This document shows, piece by piece, positions 24,339 through 31,428 of a DNA stretch of 31,428 bases; positions within the stretch are counted from its first letter, which is position 1, and every line of letters begins with the position of its first letter. Location: contig JADHLM010000004.1 of NCBI GenBank assembly GCA_016780665.1, positions 1 to 31,428 of the forward strand, written 5' to 3'. The DNA is from Hyphomicrobiales bacterium (GTDB taxonomy: Bacteria; Pseudomonadota; Alphaproteobacteria; Rhizobiales; TMED25). The notes under the pieces were generated by a model. The model was not told the origin of the DNA. It made no database searches and saw only the letters and a program-made list of their open reading frames with translations. A program made the translations under genes and the position numbers.

Positions 24339-25825
24339 GTTTTTTTATCTATTTTTGAGAAGATTTCAGAAATCTTATTTGCAACTTGATCCCTGTTAAT
24401 CTCAAATTGAATTTCATCGTTATTTATCCATTGGTCACGATTCTCAATCATATTCGATATTTCTTTTCCTTTGACCAAATTCTTTACTGTTACTATCCCC
24501 ATCTCTCTTTCATTAGTACCTTCAATAATTACGAATGGTGAGTTTCGTCTATCAGCATATTTCATTTGTGCTTTCATGCCAGAGCTACCAAGATAAACTT
24601 CAGCAGAAATTCCTTTTTCACGAATTTCCGTTGCGATCTGATAATAACTTTGTTGGTATTCTTTATCCATATTCAAGATTAAGACAGGTCCATAATTATC
24701 TTCAAATATATCTAAGTTTGCCATTTGCATTACAGTTACCAAACGACTCACACCAATTGAAAAACCACTTGCATTCACCTGATCTTTTCTAAACCTAGAA
24801 ATTAACTTATCATACCTACCGCCTCCGCCAACCGATCCAATAATAGGCATTTCTTCTCTCTTTTTTTCATCTAACACAATATTGGTCTCGAATATTGTTC
24901 CTGTATAATACTCCAATCCTCTGACTATAGTTCCATCGAATGAAATTTCTTGATTATAACCTAATTCAGTTAGTAATTTATCTATTCCAATTAACTCATC
25001 AATGGCTATTAGTCCTTGCTCTGTGTTTGATATTATTTCTTTTGTCTGATTAATAAAGTCATTCCTGACAGTTGATTCTATTGATATAAAGTTTAGAATC
25101 TTCTCAATACTTCTTTTCGATAATTGAGCGCCTTTTGTGTAATCCCCTGACTCATCTTTTCTACCATCAGATAATAATTTTTCGACGCCCCCTAGACCAA
25201 CTCGATCTAATTTATCAATTGCCCTTAATATTGTGAGTCTTCTGTTTTCATCAATATCATCATCTATTCTAATCAATTCTATTATCGCATCTAATAACTT
25301 ACGATTTGAAACTTTAATGTTAAAATTTTGTTCACTAAGCCCAAGTGATCTCATTGAGTCAGTTGCTAACATTAATAGTTCAGCATCAACTATGTAATTA
25401 TCTGATCCAATGATATCTGCATCTAATTGTAAAAACTCCCTGTATCTACCAGGTCCAGGCTTCTCATTACGCCACACGCTCCCAAATTGGTATCTTTTAT
25501 AGGGTTTAGTAATTTTATCATAATTTTCCGACACAAATCTTGCCAAAGGAGCTGTAAGATCATACCTGAGCGAAAGCCATTTCTCATCATCATCCTGGAA
25601 AGAAAATACACCTGCATTTGGTCGTTCTGAATCGGGTAAGAATTTACCTAATGCATCACTAAATTCAAATGCTGGAGTTGATAGTTCTTCAAATCCATAT
25701 GACTCATAAACTTTTGTAATTTTTGAAACAATATTTTTAATTTTCTGTAGTTCAAAACCATAAACATCACGTTGACCTCTTGGCAACGAGGCTTTGATTA
25801 TATTATTTGTATTACTTCCCGACAT
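24335..25825 (-). CDS. hisS: Histidyl-tRNA synthetase, alphaproteobacterial type
   Basis: HisS charges tRNA-His. The 496-residue protein is a class II synthetase with LPRGQRDVYG near the start, LRYDLTAPLAR (86-96), motif 2 region WRNEKPGPGRYREFLQ (118-133), the histidine-binding RGLEYYTG (302-309) and GGGGRYDKL. The C-terminal anticodon-binding domain is present. Most bacterial enzymes have a different motif 2 loop (of the RxERPQKGRxRQF kind). The form seen here is the one described in many alphaproteobacteria, where tRNA-His often lacks the G-1 base used elsewhere as an identity element. It starts the hisS-hisZ-hisG run and is divergent from the Lrp regulator. Confidence 0.95.
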   Translation of the reverse strand: MSGSNTNNIIKASLPRGQRDVYGFELQKIKNIVSKITKVYESYGFEELSTPAFEFSDALGKFLPDSERPNAGVFSFQDDDEKWLSLRYDLTAPLARFVSENYDKITKPYKRYQFGSVWRNEKPGPGRYREFLQLDADIIGSDNYIVDAELLMLATDSMRSLGLSEQNFNIKVSNRKLLDAIIELIRIDDDIDENRRLTILRAIDKLDRVGLGGVEKLLSDGRKDESGDYTKGAQLSKRSIEKILNFISIESTVRNDFINQTKEIISNTEQGLIAIDELIGIDKLLTELGYNQEISFDGTIVRGLEYYTGTIFETNIVLDEKKREEMPIIGSVGGGGRYDKLISRFRKDQVNASGFSIGVSRLVTVMQMANLDIFEDNYGPVLILNMDKEYQQSYYQIATEIREKGISAEVYLGSSGMKAQMKYADRRNSPFVIIEGTNEREMGIVTVKNLVKGKEISNMIENRDQWINNDEIQFEINRDQVANKISEIFSKIDKKT

Positions 25826-25983
25826 TTCAAAAATACCAAAGTGTTACTAGTAAGGCTCAAGATTCAATGATGAATTTTGAAACTATACTAGATTATTATT
25901 TTTACAAGAAAATTATTAAAATAATAATAACATCTCGTTTTATATTTTATTGGAATAAATTGCTATTTAAATGCTTTTTATCA

Positions 25984-26012
25984 TTGATATTAGAATATAT
26001 TTTTATTAAAAT
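25984..26012 (+). promoter_or_regulatory. Candidate promoter of the Lrp/AsnC gene
   Basis: TTGATA (25984-25989), a 17-nt spacer and TAAAAT (26007-26012) fit a sigma-70-type promoter. Transcription would start near 26019, 22-37 nt before the plausible start codons. This supports a start inside the longer open frame that begins at 25807. The 230-nt region between hisS and this gene is very AT-rich and shows nothing else I can name. Confidence 0.35.
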
Positions 26013-26055
26013 AGACAGATTAGTAATTTTTTCTAAAATCATGAAGTATAAAAAC

Positions 26056-26556
26056 ATGGCAGCAAAATTAGACAAAATCGATCGTAAAATACTTAATCTT
26101 CTCCAAGAAGACTGCACCATTGCAGTGTCTGAAATCTCAGCAAAGGTTGCACTTTCATCAACTCCATGCTGGAGAAGGATACAAAGAATGGAAAAAGAGG
26201 GTATTATATCAAAAAGGGTTGCTCTTCTTGATCCTAAAAAAATTAATGCAGAAGTAACAGCGTTTGTGGCAATTAAAACTAATCAGCATAACAATCAATG
26301 GCTGGCTGAATTCAAAAAAATTGTAAATTATTTTCCCGAAGTTGTTGAATTTTATCGCATGGCTGGAGATATCGATTACCTATTAAGAGTTGTGGTTCCA
26401 GATATATCTGCTTTTGATAGATTTTATAAAAATTTAATTGAACGCATTGACCTAACAGATGTATCTACTAGCTTCTCAATGGAACAAATTAAATACACAA
26501 CATCTCTTCCATTAAATTATACCGAAGAGGTGGCAAATACAGACGCAAATCCCTAA
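26056..26556 (+). CDS. Lrp/AsnC family transcriptional regulator
   Basis: The product has an N-terminal winged helix-turn-helix (KLDKIDRKILNLLQEDCTIAVSEISAKVALSSTPCWRRIQRME) and a C-terminal RAM ligand-sensing domain ending FSMEQIKYTTSLPL, which is typical of leucine-responsive regulators. Family members form octamers or dimers and respond to amino acids. The frame is open back to 25807 inside hisS, but the upstream 83 codons are rich in Ile, Phe, Lys and Tyr and look noncoding. I chose ATG at 26056 (166 residues), with ATG at 26041 (171 residues) as alternative; neither has a clear ribosome-binding site. Its target is unknown. It may control itself or the divergent his genes. The stop directly abuts the moaA stop. 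Confidence 0.87.
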   Translation: MAAKLDKIDRKILNLLQEDCTIAVSEISAKVALSSTPCWRRIQRMEKEGIISKRVALLDPKKINAEVTAFVAIKTNQHNNQWLAEFKKIVNYFPEVVEFYRMAGDIDYLLRVVVPDISAFDRFYKNLIERIDLTDVSTSFSMEQIKYTTSLPLNYTEEVANTDANP

Positions 26557-27591
26557 CTAACCACCAGTGACCGACATATGCCTGTCGACTGCAGGTTTCT
26601 TATGATTTTCATCTATTATAAAATTGTGACTTTTTGGTTTCAAATTAATTGAGTTATGGATCAAATCGATTATCTCTTGATCTGATGCATTACCCCTCAT
26701 CATTTTATTAAAATCCATAGAGTCATCTTGCCCAAGACACATATACATCTTTCCTGAACACGTTATCCTCACTCTATTACAATCTGCACAAAAATTATTA
26801 CTAAGAGGCGTTATTAGACCTAAAATCCCACCAGTCTCCTTGCAATCATAATATCTTGATGGACCACCAGTCTTATAATCGGATGTCGTAAGGGTAAACT
26901 CGCCGTCCAATTGCTTTTTATATTCAGTAAGAGGAAGATAATTTTCTGTTCTATCTCCATCAATATCTCCCATAGGCATCGTTTCAATTAGCGTTATATC
27001 CATATTATTAGAGTGAGCCCATCGTATCATTGACGGGATTTCATGATCATTAACCCCCTTCAACGCAACAGTATTTAGTTTGACTCTGATGCCTGCCTTT
27101 TGTGCATGTTTAATACCTTCAAGAACCTGCTCTAAATCACCCCATCTAGTGATCTTTTTGAATGTGCTGTGATCAAGTGAGTCAATAGACACATTTATTC
27201 TTTTTATATTATTTTTATAAAGATCAGAGGCATATTTTTTTAACTGACTACCATTCGTTGTAATAGTGACTTCTTCTAAATTGGATCTGCCAATTTTCTC
27301 AGTGAGTCTTTCTATCAACCACATGATATTTTTTCTTACAAGCGGCTCCCCACCGGTAAGCCTAATTTTTTTAATACCACATTCGATGAAAATTGATGCC
27401 AATCTATAGAGCTCTTCGAGAGTCAACAAATTAGCCTTTGGCATAAACGTCATATTTTCAGCCATACAGTATACACAACGAAAATCACAACGATCAGTCA
27501 CAGAGATTCGTAGATAATTAATGGATCTTTCAAATGGATCCATTAGGATATTTTTATTGGGTGAAATTGCATTGTTTTCTAACATCAACAT
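26557..27591 (-). CDS. moaA: GTP 3',8-cyclase MoaA (molybdenum cofactor synthesis)
   Basis: MoaA is the radical-SAM enzyme for the first step of molybdopterin synthesis from GTP. The 344-residue protein has the SAM-binding cluster ligands Cys35-x3-Cys39-x2-Cys42 (CDFRCVYC), the GGEP-type motif IRLTGGEPLVR, and the C-terminal cluster CADCNRVRITC. It ends with the Gly-Gly pair (SVTGG) needed for activity. The start may be at the Met of MDPFERSINYLRIS (27543), where most relatives begin; the longer form adds 16 residues. No other moa or moe genes are in the window, so the pathway is scattered. It is tail to tail with the Lrp gene and divergent from scoA. Confidence 0.94.
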   Translation of the reverse strand: MLMLENNAISPNKNILMDPFERSINYLRISVTDRCDFRCVYCMAENMTFMPKANLLTLEELYRLASIFIECGIKKIRLTGGEPLVRKNIMWLIERLTEKIGRSNLEEVTITTNGSQLKKYASDLYKNNIKRINVSIDSLDHSTFKKITRWGDLEQVLEGIKHAQKAGIRVKLNTVALKGVNDHEIPSMIRWAHSNNMDITLIETMPMGDIDGDRTENYLPLTEYKKQLDGEFTLTTSDYKTGGPSRYYDCKETGGILGLITPLSNNFCADCNRVRITCSGKMYMCLGQDDSMDFNKMMRGNASDQEIIDLIHNSINLKPKSHNFIIDENHKKPAVDRHMSVTGG

Positions 27592-27606
27592 ATCATAACA
27601 AAGTTC

Positions 27607-27635
27607 TTGTATTAAATAAATTCAATTTATATGAT
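27607..27635 (+). promoter_or_regulatory. Candidate promoter of scoA-scoB
   Basis: TTGTAT (27607-27612), a 17-nt spacer and TATGAT (27630-27635) fit a sigma-70-type promoter in the moaA-scoA gap. Transcription would start near 27642, too close to the TTG at 27648 to serve it well, which favours the ATG at 27669. Confidence 0.4.
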
Positions 27636-27668
27636 ATTGCTAATTGATTGATAAAATTATTAAGTATT

Positions 27669-28373
27669 ATGGCAAATAATAAAGTATTTCAGAATGCGCA
27701 TGATGCAATGCAAGGTATACTTTTTGATGGTATGACAATACTATCAGGTGGATTTGGAATTTGTGGCATTGCAGAAAATATCACAGAAGAGATCAAAGCT
27801 AGCAAAGTCTCAGGGTTGACTGTTGTGTCCAATAATTGTGGCATTGATGGTTTTGGACTCGGTACCCTACTTCACACGCGTCAAATTAAGAAAATGATTT
27901 CTTCGTATGTTGGCGAAAATAAAACTTTCGAAGAACAGTACTTAAAAGGTGAATTAGAGCTTGAATTTTCACCTCAAGGAACACTGGCAGAAAGATGCAG
28001 GGCTGGTGGTGCTGGTATTCCTGCTTTTTATACAAAGACTGGTGTTGGAACAATTATTGCAGAGGGCAAAGAAACAAAAGTAATTGATGGGGTTGAATAT
28101 CTTCTTGAAAAAGCGATTAAAGGTGATTTATCAATTATCAAAGCATGGAAAGGTGACGAGTCTGGTAATTTAGTATTTAGAAAAGCAGCAAGAAACTTCA
28201 ATCCACCTATGGCAAAAGCAGGGAATATTTGTGTAGTAGAGGTAGAACAGCTTGTTAAGACTGGAGAGTTAGATCCGGACCATATACATTTACCAGGTAT
28301 ATATGTTGATAGAATATTTGAAGGAAAATATACTGAAAAGAAAATTGAATTTGTAACTTTAAGAGAAGAATAG
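27669..28373 (+). CDS. scoA: 3-oxoacid CoA-transferase subunit A
   Basis: With ScoB it moves CoA from succinyl-CoA to acetoacetate, opening ketone-body or acetoacetate use from butyrate-type compounds and PHB breakdown. The 234-residue length matches the family, as does ILSGGFGICGIAENI near the N-terminus and the GGAGIPAFYTKTGVGT block. I chose the ATG at 27669; a TTG at 27648 in frame would add 7 residues. It is followed after 10 nt by scoB. A related acetate or acyl-CoA transferase (AtoD-like) is possible, but the pattern is closest to succinyl-CoA transferases. Confidence 0.9.
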   Translation: MANNKVFQNAHDAMQGILFDGMTILSGGFGICGIAENITEEIKASKVSGLTVVSNNCGIDGFGLGTLLHTRQIKKMISSYVGENKTFEEQYLKGELELEFSPQGTLAERCRAGGAGIPAFYTKTGVGTIIAEGKETKVIDGVEYLLEKAIKGDLSIIKAWKGDESGNLVFRKAARNFNPPMAKAGNICVVEVEQLVKTGELDPDHIHLPGIYVDRIFEGKYTEKKIEFVTLREE

Positions 28374-28383
28374 TAGGTAAATC

Positions 28384-29013
28384 ATGGCATGGACAAGAGA
28401 GGATATTTGTAGAGTTGCCGCTTTAGAGCTTAAGGATGGTTATTATTGCAACCTTGGTATTGGTATGCCAACAAAGGTTGCAAATTATATTCCAGAAAAT
28501 ATTAATGTAACGCTCCAATCAGAAAATGGAATGCTAGGGATGGGCCCTTTTCCATTAGAGAATGAAGTAGATGCTGATATTATAAATGCAGGAAAACAAA
28601 CAATAACAGAGTTACCAGAAACTTCTTATTTTGATAGCTCTGAGTCATTTGCAATGATTAGAGGTGGTCACATAGATTTATCTATATTGGGTGCTTTGCA
28701 AGTATCTGAAAAAGGTGACCTGGCTAACTGGATGATACCAGGTAAAATGGTAAAAGGTATGGGTGGTGCGATGGATTTAGTCGCCGGTGTTAAAAAAGTA
28801 CTAATATTAATGGAACATACTGCAAAAGATGGACAACCTAAACTTTTAAAAGAATGCACCCTCCCTTTGACAGGAAAATCTGTTGTAGATATGGTAATAA
28901 CAGAATTAGGTAAATTTGATATCACACCCAACGGAGTTGAAATTAAAGAATTAGCTCCCCACGTCACGCTTGATGAAATTAAAGCAAAAACTGAAGCGAA
29001 GATCTTAATTTAA
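28384..29013 (+). CDS. scoB: 3-oxoacid CoA-transferase subunit B
   Basis: This is the catalytic subunit of the pair. The 209-residue protein has GIGMPTKVANYIP and then SENGMLG (46-52), where Glu47 is the residue that forms the covalent glutamyl-CoA intermediate in this family. Later come GGHIDLSILGALQV, PGKMVKGMGGAMDLVAG and CTLPLTGKSVV, all typical. A weak TAGGT ribosome-binding site lies before the ATG. The stop overlaps the end of fbpB by 4 nt in a tail-to-tail arrangement with no visible terminator. Confidence 0.92.
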   Translation: MAWTREDICRVAALELKDGYYCNLGIGMPTKVANYIPENINVTLQSENGMLGMGPFPLENEVDADIINAGKQTITELPETSYFDSSESFAMIRGGHIDLSILGALQVSEKGDLANWMIPGKMVKGMGGAMDLVAGVKKVLILMEHTAKDGQPKLLKECTLPLTGKSVVDMVITELGKFDITPNGVEIKELAPHVTLDEIKAKTEAKILI

Positions 29014-30686
29014 CCTTTTCTACCCCTATTAAGCTCTCGATTAATTAGTATGATAGGAAAAAGTCCTGCAACTACAATCGTCATTGCTGGCAATGAGGCG
29101 TTTCCAATATCTGATAGAGATGCGTAAGTATAAACATTAGTCGCTAATGTATCAAAGTTAAATGGCCTTAATATCAACGTGGCTGGTAATTCTTTCATTG
29201 AGTCAACAAAAACTAATAATGCAGACATAATCAGTGCAGGTTTGATAATTGGAAGTTGAATCTTTATCAATGTTGAAAATTTTGATTTTCCAAGTAAACG
29301 TGAAGCAGCTGTAATATCAGGGTTTAATGTTGCAAATCCAGACTCTATTGTACCGAAAGATATTGTAAGAAAACGAACTATATAAGCATAAATAATTGCT
29401 ATCAATGTACCCGATAAAATTAATCCAATTGTTATATTAAAGTATTGGCCGAATATATTTCTAAGAACTCCATCGACTGCGATTAGTGGTACAATTACTC
29501 CTATTGCGAGAACAACACCTGGCAATGCATAACCAAGTCTGGATATGGTCACTGAAAGTCTGATAATTAGATTATTTGATGTAGAATGTGTGTTTACAAG
29601 AAATATTCCTAGAATTGTCGTCAAAATTGCAGCACATATTGATAAAAATAGGGAATTAAAGAGTAAGCTTGAATATTCAAGTAACTCAACTTCGAATATA
29701 CGTTCTAAAATAAAATCAAACAAAACAAGAGATGGCAACAAAAACCCTATTAGAACAGGAAGAATACAAATTATCATTACCAAAACCAACTTACCCTTGC
29801 TCAATTTTATTCTATTCGCGCTTATTTGTTTCTTGTTATTTTGAGTAAATGATCTTTTTTTTCTGAGACCCTTCTCGATCATCATTAATAAAAATACGAA
29901 TAGTAACATAAAAATTGCAATCTGGGCAGCACCACCGAGGTTATTTTTCCCAAGCCAGGTAATGTAAACACCAACACTAAGAGTATCAACACCAAAATAT
30001 TCAAATGCCGCAAATTCATTCATTGTTTCCATAATGACTAAGATCAATCCAATTATTATTGCAGGCCTCGCCATCGGCAATGCTATGTGAAAGAAACTAT
30101 AGAGGGAAGACTTACCAAGAATCGAACTCATTTCAATTAGAGTGATTGATTGTCGAAGAAATGCTGCACGGGAAGTTATATAAATGTATGGATAAAGTAC
30201 AAATGCCATTATGAAAATTGATCCACCAATGGAGTAGATATCTGGGAACCAATAATCTTTGATGGAGTCCCACCCAAACAAAAACCTCAAATTAGATTGA
30301 ACAAATCCTGTATAATCTAGGAAATCACCATAGGTATAAGCAACAATATAAGCGGGCATTGCTAAAGGAAGCAGACATAGCCACTCCATAATCCTTCTGA
30401 AGGGAAATTCATAAACAGTAATAATCCAAGCCAAGCTAACGCCAATCAACAATGTGATGATAGATACACCAGATATGACAATAACAGTTGTAATTATATA
30501 ACCTGGAAGAACAGTCGAAGCTAAATGAGTCCATATATTATCATCTGCCGAAAAAGCTATATAAAATATCGCCAGTATTGGAATAGCAATTATAGATGCA
30601 ACAAAAAGGGCTCCCAAAGTTTCTAAAAACTCTTTTTGATAGGAAAATTTGTTAAAGATTGCTCTCATAAACAACTGCCATACCAT
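29010..30686 (-). CDS. fbpB: Ferric iron ABC transporter permease, fused two-domain type
   Basis: The 558-residue protein is a double-length permease with two BPD_transp_1 halves and about 12 membrane segments, as in FbpB/SfuB/HitB. Each half has a cytoplasmic EAA-type loop that contacts the ATPase: around residues 186-208 (SSILGKSSLYSFFHIALPM) and again in the second half (ASRLLGKSKFSTLIKIQLP). Together with the periplasmic protein encoded 40 nt upstream it imports Fe3+ across the inner membrane. The start may be the Met at residue 7 (30668). No ATPase gene (fbpC) follows, because scoB comes next. A thiamine or putrescine permease of similar build is less likely given the FbpA neighbour. Confidence 0.9.
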   Translation of the reverse strand: MVWQLFMRAIFNKFSYQKEFLETLGALFVASIIAIPILAIFYIAFSADDNIWTHLASTVLPGYIITTVIVISGVSIITLLIGVSLAWIITVYEFPFRRIMEWLCLLPLAMPAYIVAYTYGDFLDYTGFVQSNLRFLFGWDSIKDYWFPDIYSIGGSIFIMAFVLYPYIYITSRAAFLRQSITLIEMSSILGKSSLYSFFHIALPMARPAIIIGLILVIMETMNEFAAFEYFGVDTLSVGVYITWLGKNNLGGAAQIAIFMLLFVFLLMMIEKGLRKKRSFTQNNKKQISANRIKLSKGKLVLVMIICILPVLIGFLLPSLVLFDFILERIFEVELLEYSSLLFNSLFLSICAAILTTILGIFLVNTHSTSNNLIIRLSVTISRLGYALPGVVLAIGVIVPLIAVDGVLRNIFGQYFNITIGLILSGTLIAIIYAYIVRFLTISFGTIESGFATLNPDITAASRLLGKSKFSTLIKIQLPIIKPALIMSALLVFVDSMKELPATLILRPFNFDTLATNVYTYASLSDIGNASLPAMTIVVAGLFPIILINRELNRGRKG

Positions 30687-30726
30687 TTTAAAATTGAATT
30701 ATCATATGGTTTTAAGACTGTAATAA

Positions 30727-31428
30727 CTACTCATCAAAACCAACTAAATCAACCATTTTACTTGCCATTTCACGACCGTTTGCGATAGTTATTAGATCTA
30801 ATGTGTCGGCATTTAGTTCACCGAAAGATGCTACCATATCTGAGACACCAACCCCTGCCTTCAAAGGGTATTCATAATTTATATCAGCATACATTTCTTG
30901 GGCGACGTCTTCTGTTAAAAATTCTATGAGTCTTATACCATTCTCAAGGTTTGGGGCGTACCTCGCTAATAGTACTCCTGATAGATTCATATGTGTGCCA
31001 CGACCTTCTGCATTAGGCATGATGATTTTGGTATTTGCAGCCCATTCCTTCTGCTGTGGCTCTTTTTCATTTGTTCTCATCTCAGCCATATAGTAAGTAT
31101 TACCTATTGATATATCACACTCACCAGAGTAAATGCCTTTTACTTGGTCTCTGTCATTACCTTGTGGTGTTCTAGCAAGGTTTGCTTTTAGATCCCTTAG
31201 CCAATTAGTTGCCTCGATTTCACCATGATGGGCAATTAGAGATGAAAATAGAGCTAGATTATAATCGTTTTGACCAGATCTTACACAAACCCGGCCCTTC
31301 CATTTTGGATCAGCTAATTCTTCATAAGTAATCTCATTTTCAATAACACGATCTATTGATGCGAATATAACTCGAGCTCTTGCAGTAAGACCAATCCAAT
31401 GACCATTAGGATCACGGTATTGTGGAGG
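30727..31428 (-). CDS. fbpA: Periplasmic Fe3+-binding protein of ABC transporter, 3' part
   Basis: The frame is open to the window edge, so the N-terminus is missing; about 233 residues are visible. I read PPQYRDPNGHWIGLTARARV at the edge, then NLARTPQGNDRDQV, CDISIGNTYYMAEM and, later, GRGTHMNLSGVLLARYAPN. These are signatures of FbpA/IdiA/SfuA ferric-binding proteins. The adjacent Tyr pair in GNTYY provides the iron ligands in known family members. The protein captures Fe3+ in the periplasm and passes it to the FbpB permease encoded 40 nt downstream. Any Fur- or RirA-type control site would lie outside the window. The Met near 31089 is internal, not the start. Confidence 0.93.
   Translation of the reverse strand, partial: PPQYRDPNGHWIGLTARARVIFASIDRVIENEITYEELADPKWKGRVCVRSGQNDYNLALFSSLIAHHGEIEATNWLRDLKANLARTPQGNDRDQVKGIYSGECDISIGNTYYMAEMRTNEKEPQQKEWAANTKIIMPNAEGRGTHMNLSGVLLARYAPNLENGIRLIEFLTEDVAQEMYADINYEYPLKAGVGVSDMVASFGELNADTLDLITIANGREMASKMVDLVGFDE

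Noticed and set aside
1..31428. CRISPR arrays, insertion sequences, integrase or phage genes, toxin-antitoxin pairs, tRNA or rRNA genes
   Set aside because: I looked for direct repeats, transposase motifs and tRNA-like folds and saw none; nearly every base is covered by recognisable chromosomal genes.

Overview
The window is about one third G+C by eye and is packed with single-copy housekeeping genes. Family signatures point to an alphaproteobacterium with a compact, AT-rich genome, probably free-living and marine. The main evidence is a plant-like glutamate-cysteine ligase, a DUF2093 gene beside xseA, an IalB-like protein, a DUF3035 lipoprotein after lspA, a TIGR01459 HAD protein with ribF, the RNEKPGPGR type of histidyl-tRNA synthetase, and a hisS-hisZ-hisG cluster. 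The SAR11, HIMB59/AEGEAN-169 and low-GC SAR116 groups are all possible; I cannot choose from sequence alone. There are no rRNA or tRNA genes, insertion sequences, prophage genes, integrases or CRISPR arrays, and no stretch above 300 bases lacks a gene.

Layout. 1-946 (+): the 3' end of an IalB-like gene, then a secreted glycine-zipper/peptidoglycan-binding protein. 949-4316 (-): a likely rsmE-gshA-MFS exporter operon (16S rRNA methylation, glutathione synthesis, drug efflux). 4370-7557 (+): ubiA (ubiquinone), then waaA and lpxK, which overlap and act in Kdo-lipid A synthesis, so the cell probably makes LPS. 7577-9156 (-): DUF2093 and xseA. 9246-10508 (+): purD. 10510-10956 (-): tadA. 11013-12327 (+): an RluB-type pseudouridine synthase and rsmD. 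12324-20225 (-): a six-gene run transcribed HAD-ribF-ileS-lspA-DUF3035-mutL with gaps of 0-27 nt; the lipoprotein signal peptidase gene directly abuts a gene for a lipoprotein. 20345-22461 (+): groES-groL with a promoter, a CIRCE operator and a terminator. 22460-25825 (-): hisS-hisZ-hisG with overlapping ends. 26056-26556 (+): an Lrp/AsnC regulator. 26557-27591 (-): moaA. 27669-29013 (+): scoA-scoB (ketone-body CoA transferase). 29010-31428 (-): a ferric-iron ABC transporter, fbpA (cut by the window edge) and fbpB.

I did not find a convincing undescribed multigene system. The points most worth a second look are: a perfect 14-nt palindrome matching the Gram-positive-type LexA box just upstream of mutL; the loss of zinc ligands at the IleS C-terminus; an HAD-family protein lacking the second catalytic Asp, coupled to ribF; the HisRS type linked to altered tRNA-His identity; and a genome layout in which convergent genes abut or overlap with almost no visible terminators.
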